DNA of 64,000 nt, from assembly GCA_016806645.1 (NCBI GenBank), contig JACSYO010000004.1:186001-250000 (forward strand). The letters run 5' to 3'. The DNA is from Ophiodon elongatus (taxonomy: Eukaryota; Chordata; Actinopteri; Perciformes; Hexagrammidae). Every line of letters begins with the position of its first letter. Within the stretch, counting starts at the first letter, position 1. The position numbers were made by a program, and so were the translations under genes. The notes beneath the pieces are model-generated. The model had not been told where the DNA came from and did not search any database. It worked only from the letters and a program-made list of their open reading frames with translations. Shown here piece by piece: positions 31,801-44,500 of the stretch.

Positions 31801-34800
31801 ATCCTGCATTTGACATACAATGTATTGGGACACTAATAAATCTTAAATAGTATAGCGGTATGGGAATGCCCAGATAGCCGTTAGCCTCTTGCTCATTATT
31901 AGCCTGCCATTTCCAGTAATCTGATGACATACACACAGTTGATTGTGATTCAGGCTAACCTTATGTTAACTGGCTATGACATTAATAGTTACTTTCAGAA
32001 TCCGTAGTAGGTGACTAATCAAATGAAACCTCTTGTGAAAAAATACTCGAGGTCAACAATTTGACGACCATTTTGTTGATTCAGTGGAGTACTAAAGGAC
32101 CTCGGTTAGTACCAGAAGTACTAATAATAAGCAGCACCAGTATTGAGTGGGAGGTCTCTTCACCCGTGGAGAACTGTGGAGAAACAATATTGTCATTCAC
32201 TCAAAACCTGAATGCAACTTGAATTTTCAAAATACATATTTTTAATAAACCCCTATAGTCATAGTTGTGTTTTGCTGATTTTTAAGAAAGTTTAGTGTTT
32301 CCATTCTTTTCACCTTGAGCAATATCAAATCACAAGGCCAGATTTAGGTGTTGGTGTACCTCTTAAATTTCATTTGTGATTTGGAGAAATAAAGTCAGTC
32401 CTTCCTGATTCATGGGGACTGAACCTACGGCCTTTAGAGCAACACGTTCAAGCTGGAGAAATACACCATCAGTCACTTGAACAGTTTAATCTCATTTCAG
32501 TTTTTTTATACCACTTTTTATTTACTTTCTTTATTTAATTGTACTATTTTTGCCATTGTGCTGCTGCACCCACCAATATCTTATCTCCTGTTATCTTATG
32601 TTATCTTATCTCATGTTATATTAACGTGTCTTATCTCATGTTATATTAAGGTAGCTTAGCCCTATCTTAGTATGGAGACAGAAAGGCGAGCTGCATCATT
32701 AGGAGCTGATTTCGTCACCGTGTCAGAGTGTTTTCAGGTTTCTTCCAACATTGGCTGATTAGCAGCTGTTTCGTGTTACCAAATCAGAGCTCATTTGCAG
32801 TTCATTATGTGATATTACACATGAAGGAAACGAGCTGCCAAAGCTGCAGGGGTTGACTCGGTTAAAGAAACACTTTTCCTTCTGTTTCAGTTCTTTCACA
32901 GCAAAGGTTTATGTTCATGTTGCCTTTTGGATGCTTCATTTTTTAAAATCAAGATTATTTTAGCAGTTAAAGCTAAACATAGTTTTTGTACAATCTTTCA
33001 AAGCAAAACGGTTAACTGGTTTTGATAAGGAGTTTTTGTCATTTTGAAGTATTAGACCTTTTCTCCCTAAAATGTTTGTATTTAGTTTAGTTATTTTTAT
33101 TAGTTACTGAACTTTTCCAGTTTTTTGCTGCTATGTTTTATGTTACTTAGATTGTAAATTAAAACTTTTTGTCCCAAGGGATGTAGAAGCCTGAGGACAC
33201 TCAATGGCATCGTGGTCAATTTATTTTGTGTGTTATAAATTCATGTTTGTTTGTTATGTCTCGCCCGGGGATCTTGATGAAATGCATTCAGACGTACAGT
33301 ACATACATGTCCACTTGTGCTTAAACACGAAGCTCAACTGTGAAAGCCTAATCCCCCCAAAGTGGAGACAGATGTAAAGATTAAATAGAGCATAGCATGT
33401 TTAATGCTGTGGAACAACAAACTAACAGAATACACTTAACTGTGTAATTTTTCTTTTACATGCAATGTTGAGCTCACCTTCATTAGAGATGAACACAAAG
33501 GTGGTAACCAGCCAGTTGGACTGTGTTCATGTGGAGTCAATCATCATCTTATTATATCTTATTATCTTTTTCATGTTCCCTTATTGTTACTATTTCTGTA
33601 CACATCCTGAAAAACAGAATAATGGTTTATAGTGTATCCCTGTTACACATTTTATAGATATATCACTACGTCTCCCTCGCAGTCCAAATATGGTCACTTC
33701 CGTTCACTGGTTGCAAAAAAAGAAGTTGGCTACGGCCAAAATGCCAGGCTTCAAAACCGCACTCCACAAACTAATGGGTGACGTCACAGCGACTATGTCC
33801 ACTTCTTATATACAGTCTGTGGTTGTAAATAGTCAATAACCATCATCCATCAGCATCAGGGTGAAAGTATCCCTTTAAACATGTACTGTCCAGACAAAGT
33901 ACACAGTTCTTCCCGTTTCAGAATGGGTTTTTATTCTCATAGCAGGGTACTGGTGCAGTCCCCGGCTACCCTTTAAGTCTGGATGGGGAGGTGGATGGGC
34001 CATGCTCGCCTCCTTCCCAGTTGGTGAGCAGTGAGTTTGTTTTGGTGAAGGGGAATTCAGACAGACTGTAGATTAGCTGGAAACACGATGCTCTAAATCC
34101 TCTTAAGCATTCTGCCAAGAATCGGGTCGCCCGCACACGTCAAGGCCGTACGGGTGTTGGACAGATACCACAGCGACGAATACCACTTCTTCATCCTTAC
34201 TTGTTGTTACATGTTTTCTTTTATATCAACAGGTTCACCAAACTGGCACCCATGTTCCTGGACCAAAACTACAAACGATTCTCCAAGATCAGTGATTACT
34301 CCCCCCCGTTTGGTGTAAAATCACAAGGTATGATTACACTGTCTTGTCTATGCAGTTGCAGGTAATTCACACAACTCAATGTGAGTTGCGCTACATTTCT
34401 CACCCTAATATGGAGAAATGTGATTTCTTTGCATTAAATCAGTATATATTTGATTTTCTTTCTGTTTTCTGCCACCCAGTAAGGTCTCCATGCCCCCCCC
34501 CCCTCCACTCTATCCTCTGAATACCAAAACACTGTAATGTGCATGATGGGTTATGTACAGTCACATTTACCAGCTAACAGCCAAAAGTTTCTATTCATAA
34601 TTTAACTAACTCAAAAAGGCTGATTTCTCAGTCGTCAAGTTAGTTAAGTTGTTTGCTAAGATTGTTATAACTTATTGACTGCAGCCTGTTCAATAAAGCT
34701 CCTGAATTTGATCTCCTAAATAGCAAATGATTCCTGGCAAGCAAAACATTATCACTTATTATCATGGATGGCACAGTCCAGTCCTTCACCTCTATCAGTT

Positions 34801-36718
34801 AAAGGACAGACCCGTTAACTACAACTTGGGTCATACTGTTGTAGTTTAGGCCGTCATTTCTGTCTGTTCCAATAACATCGAACCGCTAAGATCTGGGAAC
34901 ACTTTGGCATCCCTAAAACAAAGACTGTGAAGCGAGCGATTGGCTCTCAGCGTGTCCTCTACGCATCCCTTGCTGCATCCTCCCCCGTGCTTCCAACTGT
35001 CCACCAGGGATTCAGCCAGGACACATGCTAACGACACGTGTGAGCGTGTGCTGGGCGGGTTGCAGCACCTCTTTAGCCCTCGCAGGTCGTACAGTTACAG
35101 GAGTGATATATAAATACAATGTTTTGCATTAGATTGGACCGCTAAAAAGTAGGAGGGCTTAGAATGTTGCATGATACAAAATTGGTTGGCACTTACATAA
35201 GCACACGTCATATTTTGTTATACAGGAAGAAAAGATGATTGGATTTGGATATAAATCTTGATATTTGACACATTGGTTGTGACAACTGGTTGACTAAACG
35301 CACACCCCACACGGTCCAGCTGTGCACGAGGTTTAGACCTAGCCAGGCTAGCTGTTCCCCCCTGCTTCCAGTCTTTATGCTAAGCTAGGCTAACTTTGTG
35401 CCGCTCTGTGCTTTACACAAAGACGTGCGATTGATATCCATCTACTCATCTCTCTCTCAGAAAGGACGTTTTTGAATTATTTATTATTCTTGAGCTCGTC
35501 TGGGTGCTGTGCGTCTCCAGCAACAACACCAGTCAGTGTTCTGGAGGAGCTATTGGAGCGTGCCTAAGAATCAAAATGCCATTCAGGACTCACACTTCCC
35601 TCCTGCAGAGCAGATGATCAGATTTTATTCTGGAGCACTCTGCTCCATGCTGGTATACCTCATCGGGCAGAGACTGTGTCCAGTGTCTCACGCTGTATGC
35701 ATCACTCCCTCCGAGGGTCCAGCAGCCTGTCTGTGGGCTCCCACCTTGCTCGGCCACCCATCTGTAACGCTTGTATAACATTGTGACATGACGAAGTGTT
35801 GGCCCACCCAGCCACTGGCTCCCGGCCCTGCCTCATTTATCACAGCTAGTGTAGTTGTGCAGGAGATGGGGACATCGTAGCTGGATTATTTAGAATTATT
35901 TCTCTTTCTGTGTCATCTCACTTGTTTTCTCTCTTCCTGCGCCGTCCCTCTCTCTCTCTTCAACCTGCAGAGAAGATCATAGATATCCTCCTGTCCGCTA
36001 CTAAGAGCTATGGCCTTGGGGAAGAACTCGACAGGTGAGTCGGCGCCCGTTGTCCCGTCATGCTCTGATCAACGCAGTGCAGTCGTCACAATATCCCCTT
36101 CGGAGGGTCGGTGTATAACATTTGAGAGTGCACACACACACTGAGGAGTGATACCAGTCCATTAGAAATTCTCTCCTCACATACGTCACACTTTATTCAC
36201 CAAAGCCATTTGTTTTCATCAACTCTGGGCGTTCCCAATTTCTTTAGTCCACCAATGGGCGTGCTTAGAATGTAGCTGGAGGACTGTGGCTCCACATACA
36301 TCTCCTGAAGCTAACTTTATAGTCACTGCTTGGTCGTGCACCACTCAACTATTTACGTGTCTGGGGATCATACAAAGACGGACAATTTGTTTTTAAATGC
36401 GAGTTCTGAAAAATCTTCATTTGAGTAAATATTTTGTAGCTAAATCAAGTTGTTTACAGGATATTCAACCTTTGTTTCTTTATAATGCATTAAATACTTG
36501 ACATCTTTCTTTACAGTCCTTGTACAAAGGCAATAAAGTAGTTTATGAATATGAGATATGAGTTCACAGTTATTACAAACCCTCCTGGTCATTGTGGAGG
36601 TTGGTTTATGGCGTTTTGCCAGTGACACTCGTTGTCTTTTTGATTCTTCACAGTTAATTTTGTTTGTTTCCGCCCTCTGTCGTTGGAGAATAATGTTACA
36701 CACACACACACACATCAC

Positions 36719-36761
<43 letters not shown>

Positions 36762-38485
36762 ATAAATGTCAAACTACGTCGGCAAGCGCAAGTATAAACA
36801 AAGCTTTTGGCGCTAAAAGCAGCAGAATGATTGATGGATGGGTGTCATCATGTTATCGGTTAAAATTGGTTGGTACTAGCTCGTAAGCACACAACATATG
36901 TTGTTTTAAAGGGGAAAAAAGATGATTGGATTTTGATTCAAAAATACAAAGAAATAGTTTTTGCATTTATTATTAAATAGGTGCTCAATATGACCATTGG
37001 TGTTATCAAGAGTTAAAAAGGAAGTTTTAATTTCATCCCGACTTAAAGTCACCCGTAAATGATTAAATATAGAAAACTACACTGTCATCATCTTTTAAGA
37101 CACAAGTTTACAAGAAAAATATACAAAACACACAGCTTCAAAATAATCTTTGCAAAATACTATATTTCATCTGAACTCATCAATGGGTAAAAAGGTTGAA
37201 TCTCCATTGAACAACACAAATAACAAATTCTGTACTTTTCAACCAAATAAAAAAAAAAAAACATGTATATGTATAACCTGAAATCTAAAATGCCTCTCTT
37301 CTTAAGCGGTAGCTCAAAACCATGTGTTATAGATTCCAAACAAACTCTCCGTCCACGTGCCCTGAAAGTCCAACATTAATGACCGGATCCCAGATCAGTT
37401 GCTCAAGTAACAGCGTTGTTTGACTCCACTTAGTTTCTTGTCTTTATATGGACCTCATCAGTCTGGCCGCTGCGTACCGACCCCGTTTCATCAGCCAGCC
37501 GAGACAATTAGGAATGTGTTTATTTTTCCACCCAGAATTAAGCAGCGCAGACTAAACACTGCACACAAGTCTTACCGAGTCTACAACACAATATTATGAT
37601 CATAGTATGAACCAAAGTGTGACACATTGTTAACTGTTATTCTTGAGTATAAATAATGACTAAAGAACTGTGGCATTAATAGTCCTCAGAACTCTTAGTT
37701 TTATACATCATAATCTCAGTGGCTGCCATGAAGAATGAATGAATGTATAAGAAAGTGCTTCCTTTTGGCGTTGGTTGATTTTCGGTCCAGCAGGTGCTTT
37801 ATTTAATTTTAGATGTCGTTCATTTCCTGGCAAAAAGGACATCGGCGACACAAAAGAACAGTTGTTAGGTTTATACTGAAATGCACCAACCAGAGTGAGG
37901 ATCCAACAACACTCAGTAACTGAGCTTCAGAAGGGCACCAGAGAGGGATTCATTCATTGTATCCAAGTTCTCTCCTCTGGTTTAAAGTCAGGGAGGCAAA
38001 CACACTCGTTTCAACACACACCTGTTTTTGGTGCCTTGAAAAAAGAAGGAGCGTAATGGGGTAAACAACTGGAGTAAAGTAGCAGCAGGTGACAACCGAG
38101 CATCCTCTCTGTGTTCCAGCACCAGCTGTAAGACGTGCATCGTGGTGGGGAACGGAGGAATCCTGGCCAACCGGTCTCTGGGACCGAGGATCGACGAGTT
38201 CGATGTGGTGGTCAGGTGCGTTGGGAGGCAGACGTACCACACACTCTTTTGTTTGATGGTGCATTTCTGCATTTTAGTTTGGATAATTAATAGCTTATTC
38301 ATTTATTTTATTGCCCACTTAAAGCTTTAGGAAGAGATATCTATATTTTTTTATTTGATATGAATTTATTAATAAAATGTCATACTTTTCGTTCATTTAT
38401 TTGCTTGTTTGTGTATTTTAATGAACATAATCCTGACCCATCTCTTCGGTGTGTTGTACAAATTCTAAAGCAATGATGATGGACC

Positions 38486-38528
<43 letters not shown>

Positions 38529-41500
38529 TGACGAGATGTGACTTGACCACTGCCCCCGTTTGATTACTTTGGGCAGGACATTTCATGATTGATTTTGCAG
38601 CTGTGTGTTGCAGGTTGAACGAGGCCCCGGTCATGGGCTTCGAGAGGGACGTCGGCTCCAAGACCACCATGAGGATCACCTATCCAGAGGGGGCCATCCA
38701 AAAGACAGAGCGCTACGAGGCTCAGTCCCTGTTTGTCCTCTCCGCCTTCAAAGCGCTGGACTTCAAGTGGCTCCGACACATGATCTTCAACCAGAGGCTG
38801 GTAAGGCCGCTGAAAGCTGTTTATTTCACCACGGCAACAGCGAATGCAGCTGTAGCCAGACAGTTAGTGATGGGGAGTGGGGGTGGGACAGTGAGGAGGT
38901 TTTCATGCACATTTATGATTTATTTATGATAAAACCTGAGTTAAAACGCCAAGAATTGACAAATTCAATTCAATTCAATTCAATTTATTTTTGTATAGCC
39001 CAAAATCACAAATTACAAATTTGCCTCAGAGGGCTTTACAATCTGTACACACTGACATCCTCTGTCCCAGAACCTCTTATCGACTCAGGAAAAACTCCCC
39101 AAAAAACCCTTTCAACAGGGAGAAAAATGGAAGAAACCTTCAGGAGAGCAGCAGAGGAGGATCCCTCTCCCAGGATGGACAGAGTACGAAAATAGATGTC
39201 ATGTGTACAGAATGAACAGCATAACAGAGTTACAACACGTTCAATTCACATGACGAAATGATTCATGTAATAGTAGCAGTAGGTGACGGGGAGGACTACA
39301 GCAGGACGCAGGACCAGGGTCCAGATTTAACCGCAATCCACAGAAACCTGCGAGGCGAGAAGGCACAAAGACCTCGGGGATGGAGCAGAGTTAGTAATGT
39401 GCATTAATGGTGCATGAATTCATACACTTCTCCGTGAATCGCTACCTTAACGTGGTGGAGGAGTTTGAGTGGCTCAGTGATCCTGGGAGCTATGTTGTCC
39501 GGGGCATCAGCCCCTGGTAGGGTCTCCCAAGACAAACAGGTCGCAGGGGAGAGTAGAGCGGTTCAAAAACCCCGATGAACAGCAGCCCACGGAGTACAGC
39601 CACCTCGCCCGGACCAGGGAAACCGGGGCACCCTCCCGGAGCCAGACCCGGGAGGGGAGCTCGTAGGCGAGCGTTTGGTGGCCGGGCCTTCGCCCATAGG
39701 GCCCGGTCGGGCTCAGCCCGAAGAAACATCATGGAGCAGCCACCCTGTGGACCCACCGCCCGCAGGGATAAGCATCGGGGTCGGGTGCTATGTGGACCGG
39801 GCGGCAGGCCGGGCAGGGGGCCTGGGCGAGCTGATCGCCGGCGGCATAGACTAGCTCTAGGGACGTGGAACGTCACCTCGCTAGCGGGGAAAGAGCCGGA
39901 GTTGGTGCGGGAGGTGGAGCGGTACCAGCTAGATATAGTTGGCCTCACCTCCACGCACAGCACTGGCTCTGGAACCAAGCTCCTGGAGAAAGGTTGGACT
40001 TTGTCCTTTTCTGGAGTTGCCCAGGGTGAGAGGCACCGGGTGGGAGTGGGGATACTCACGAACCCCTGGCTGAGCGCCGACGTGTTGGAGTTCTACCCGG
40101 GGAGCGAGAGGGTCGCCTCCCTGCGCCTGCGGGTTGCGGGGAGTAAGGCTCTGACTGTTGTTTGTGCCTATGCACCGAACAGCAGTTCACAGTATCCGGC
40201 CTTCTTGGAGTCGGTGGGAGGGGTCCTGGAAAGGGCGCCTCCTGCTGACTCCATAGTTCTCCTGGGAGACTTCGACGCTCACGTGGGCAACGACAGAGAA
40301 ACCTGGCGGGGGTGATTGGGAGGAACGGCTTGCCCGATCTGAACCCGAGTGGTGTCTCGCTGTTGGACTTCTGTGCTAGCCACGGTTTGTCCATAACGAA
40401 CACCATGTTCAAACATAGGGTGGCTCATAAGTGTACCTGGTACCAGAACACCTTAGGCCGTAGATCAATGATTGACTTTGTATCGTTTCATCTGATCTGC
40501 GGCCGTATGTCTTGGACACTCGGGTGAAGAGAGGAGCAGAGCTGTCAACTGATCACCACCTGGTGGTGAGTTGGATTAGATGGCGGGGGAATCGGCTGGA
40601 GAGACCCGGCAAGCCCAAACGTGTAGTGAGGGTGAACTGGGAACGTCTGGCGGAGGATCCTGTCTGGGAGGTCTTCAACTCCCACCTCCGGAAGAACTTC
40701 TCACACATCCCAAGGAGGCTGGGGACATGGAATCCGAGTGGACCATGTTCAAAGCCTCTATTGTGGACGCGGCCGCTAGGAGCTGTGGTCGGAAGGTCAC
40801 CGGTGCCTGTCGTGGCGGTAACACGAGAACCCGGTGGTGGACACCGGAGGTGAGGGAAGCCGTCAAACTGAAGAAGGAGGCCTTTCGGGCCTGGTTGGCT
40901 CGGGGGTCTCCTGAAACAGCGGAGAGGTACCGGCAGGCCAAAAGGGCTGCAGCTGCGATGGTCGCGGACGCTAAAACTCGGGCATGGGAGGAGTTCGGGG
41001 AGGCCATGGAGAAGGACTTTCGGTTGGCCTCAAGGAAGTTCTGGCAAACAATCCGACGGCTCAGGAAGGGAAAGCAGGGCTTACCCCAGGCTGTGCTCAG
41101 CACGGGGGGGAACTGCTGACCCGGACGGGGGACATCGTCGGGCGGTGGAAAGAGCACTTTGGGGAACTCCTAAACCCGGCCAACATGTCCTCTAGAGAGG
41201 AGGCAGCGCCTGAAGACTTGGGGGGGGTCGCATCCATATCCTTGGCAGAGGCCACTAAGGTAGTCAATAAGCTCCTTGGTGGCAAGGCGCCGGGGGTGGA
41301 TGAGATTCGCCCTGAGATGCTGAAGGCGCTGGACGTTGTTAGGCTGTCTTGGCTGACACGCCTTTTCAATGTCGCATGGGGGTCGGGAACAGTGCCCATG
41401 GACTGGCAGACCGGGGTGGTGGTTCCCATTTTCAAAAAGGGGGACAGGAGAGTGTGCTCGAATTATCGGGGTATCACACTACTCAGCCTCCCGGGGAAAG

Positions 41501-44500
41501 TGTATGCCAGGGTTCTGGAAAGGAGGCTCCGACCGATTGTCGAACCTCGGATTCAAGAGGAGCAGTGCGGATTCCGTCCCGGTCGTGGAACAGTGGACCA
41601 GCTCTTTACCCTCGCAAGACTACTGGAGGGGCTCTGGGAGTTTGCCCAGCCAGTCTACATGTGTTTTGTGGACTTGGAGAAGGCCTTCGACCGGGTCCCT
41701 CGGGGGGTTTTGTGGGGGGTGCTGCGGGAGTATGGGGTGCCGGACCCGTTACAACGGGCCATCCGGTCTCTGTACGACTGCAGTAGGAGCTGTGTTCGTA
41801 TTCTCGGCAATAAGTCAGACGCGTTCCCGGTGGGTGTTGGCCTCCGCCAGGGCTGCCCTTTATCACCGGTCCTGTTCATGACTTTCATGGACAGGATATC
41901 TAGGCGTAGCCGGGGGGAGGAGAACGTCGGGTTCGGGGGTCTTGGGATGGCCTCTCTGCTGTTCGCAGATGATGTGGTGCTGTTGGCCTCTTCGGACCAT
42001 GAACTCCAGCATTCACTGGGGCGATTTGCAGCCGAGTGTGACGCGGCGGGGATGAGGGTAAGCACATCCAAATCCGAGGCCATGGTGCTCTGCCGGAAAC
42101 CGGTGGATTGCTCCCTCCGGGTGGGAACGCAGTGCCTGCCGCAAGCGAAGGAGTTCAAGTATCTCGGGGTCTTGTTCACGAGTGAGGGTAAGATGGAGCG
42201 GGAGATCGACCGGCGGATCGGTGCGGCTGCAGCAGTAAAACAGGCGCTGCACCGGACCGTCTTGGTGAAGAGGGAGCTGATCCGGAAGGCAAAGCTCACA
42301 ATTTACTAGGCGGTCTACGTTCCGACCCTCACCTATGGTCACGAACTCTGGGTCGTGACCGAAAGAACGGGGTCTCGGATACAAGCGGCCGAAATGAGTT
42401 TTCTCCGTGGGGTGGCCGGGCTCAGCCTTAGAGATAGGGTAAGGAGCTCAGACATCAGGAGGGAACTTGGAGTTGAGGCGCTACTCCTTCGTATCGAAAG
42501 GAGTCAGCTGAGGTGGTTCGGGCATCCGATCAGGATGCCTCCTGGACGCCTCCCGTTAGAGGTTTTCCAGGCATGCCCAACTGGTAGGAGGCCCCGGGGA
42601 AGACCCAGGACACGCTGGAGGGATTATATCTCCCAGCTGGCCTGGGAACGCCTCGGGATCCCCCAGAACGAGCTGGAACGTGTTGCGGGTGAGAGGGAAG
42701 CCTGGGTCGGCCTGCTAGGCCTGCTGCCACCGCGACCCGACCCCGGATAAGCGGAGGAAAATGGATGGATGGATGGATGGAATTCATACAGACGGTAAAA
42801 TAGAAAAGAATGTGCGTCAGCAGTTCCACGGAAGGAACCAGGAGGCAGGACCAGGGTCCAGATGCAACCACGATTCATGGAAACCTGCGAGGCGAGAAAG
42901 CACAAAGACTCCGAGGGAAGAAGTAGAGTTAGTAATGTGCATTTATAGAACATGAATTCATACAGAAGGAGAGAGAAAAGGATAGAGGAGCTCAGTGTAT
43001 CCTAAGTTGTCCCCCAGCAGTCTAGGCCTATAGCAGCATATCAAGGGGCTGGAAAGAATGGACCAGGGCAAACCTGAGCCAGCCCTAACTATAAACCTGA
43101 GCCAGCCCTAACTATAAGCGCTATCAAAGAGGTCTTAAGTCTACTCTTAAATATGGTGAGTGTGTCTGCCCCCCGGACTGAAAGTGGAAGCTGGTTCCAT
43201 AGAAGAGGAGCTTGATAACTGAAGGCTCTGGTTCCCATCCTACTTTTTAAGACTCTAGGAACCACAAGCAGCCCCGCATTCAGTGAGCACAGCTCTCTAG
43301 TGGGGAAATATGGTACTATGAGATCCTTAAGATATGATGGTGCCTCACCAATTAAGGCTTTGTAGGTGAGGAGAAGGATTTTAAATTCGACTCTGAATTT
43401 TACAGGGAGCCAGTGAAGAGAAGCTAATACAGGAGTAATATGATCTCTTCTCTTAGTTTTTGTTAGTACACGAGCTGCAGCATTCTGGATCAACTGGAGA
43501 GATTTAAGAGACTTATTAGAGCAGCCTGATAATAAGGAGTTACAGTAGTCTAGTCTAGAAGTAACAAATGCGTGAACTAATTTTTCTGCATCGCTTTGAG
43601 ACAGGATGTGTCAAATTTTTGAAATGTTACGTAGGTGAAAAAATGCAGTCCTTGAGATTTGTTTTACGTGAGAGTTAAAGGACAAGTCCTGATCAAAGAC
43701 AACTCCGAGATTCTTTACGGTGATGCTGGATGCCAGGGCAATGCCATCTAGAGAAACCACATCATTAGATAGTTGATTCCGGAGGTGTTCTGGGCCTAAT
43801 AAAATAACTTCAGTTTTGTCTGAGTTTAACATCAGGAAGTTGCAGGTCATCCATGTTTTTATATCTTTGAGACATGCTTGAAGTTTAGCAAGCTGGTTGG
43901 TTTTGTCTGGCTTGATCGATAGATATAATTGAGTATCATCAGCATAACAATGAAAGTCTATGGAGTGATTCCTGATAATATTGCCCAAAGGAAGCATATA
44001 TGAGGTGAATAAGATTGGTCCAAGCACAGAACCTTGTGGAACTCCGAGACTGACATTGGTGGTCATCGAGGATTCATCGTTTACATATACAAATTGAGAT
44101 CGATCCGATAAATAGGACTCAAACCAGCCTAGTGCGGTGCCTTTAATGCCAATCAAATGTTCTAATCTCTGTAATAGGATGTGATGGCCAATGGTGTCGA
44201 ATGCAGCACTAAGGTCTAACAAGACAAGAACAGAGACAAGTCCTTTATCTGATGCAATTAGGTCATTAGTAATTTTCACCAGTGCTGTCTCTGTCTCTCA
44301 AATATCGTGTCAAGTCAGAAACAGAAGCATAGAAGCTGATTTTTAGCCCCTCTGGGGGCGTGGCTCCACACATTTACTGTCTTTTCTGCATTGATGGAAT
44401 GTGACATTATGTCATTACTAGATTTTAGCATTGAGCATTAGCATTCATGATTTTGCATAGGCATACTAACCGTGTCTAAAATGACAATGACCAGCAACTC

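Larger units (their letters stand above)
29525..34232 (+). other. Intron 3 of st3gal3
   Basis: A 4.7 kb intron. It holds a perfect 25 bp inverted repeat (30538-30595), a possible MITE-like stretch (31570-31860), a partial dispersed-repeat copy (33675-33822), and otherwise AT-rich DNA with nothing recognised. Confidence 0.8.
39427..42779 (+). mobile_element. Rex3 retroposon (RTE clade), near full length
   Basis: The body runs from 'cttctccgtgaatcgctacc' to 'ggaggaaaatggatggatgg'. The (GATG)n tail is the published hallmark of Rex3. The sequences at 41403 ('tggcagaccggggtggtggt') and about 41850 ('cagggctgccctttatcacc') agree with the standard Rex3 survey-primer sites as I remember them. It codes for endonuclease and reverse transcriptase in one ORF, now broken. 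An 11 bp target-site duplication flanks it. Confidence 0.93.
38962..44290 (-). mobile_element. L2/CR1-type LINE, 5'-truncated, interrupted by Rex3
   Basis: On the minus strand the element starts near 44290 in the reverse transcriptase and runs to a 3' end at 38962-38985 made of 'caattcaattcaatt' repeats. Its 3' UTR is split by a Rex3 insertion at 39427-42779. 5' truncation is usual for LINEs and reflects incomplete reverse transcription. The coding part is less decayed than in the LINE at 7-18.5 kb and differs from it, so it belongs to another subfamily. Confidence 0.8.

Noticed and set aside
39490..40059. 189-codon minus-strand frame within the Rex3
   Set aside because: Shadow of the GC-rich Rex3 coding strand. 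The plus strand carries the real endonuclease motifs.
41655..42299. 214-codon minus-strand frame opposite the Rex3 reverse transcriptase
   Set aside because: Antisense shadow of the RT frame with no motif of its own.
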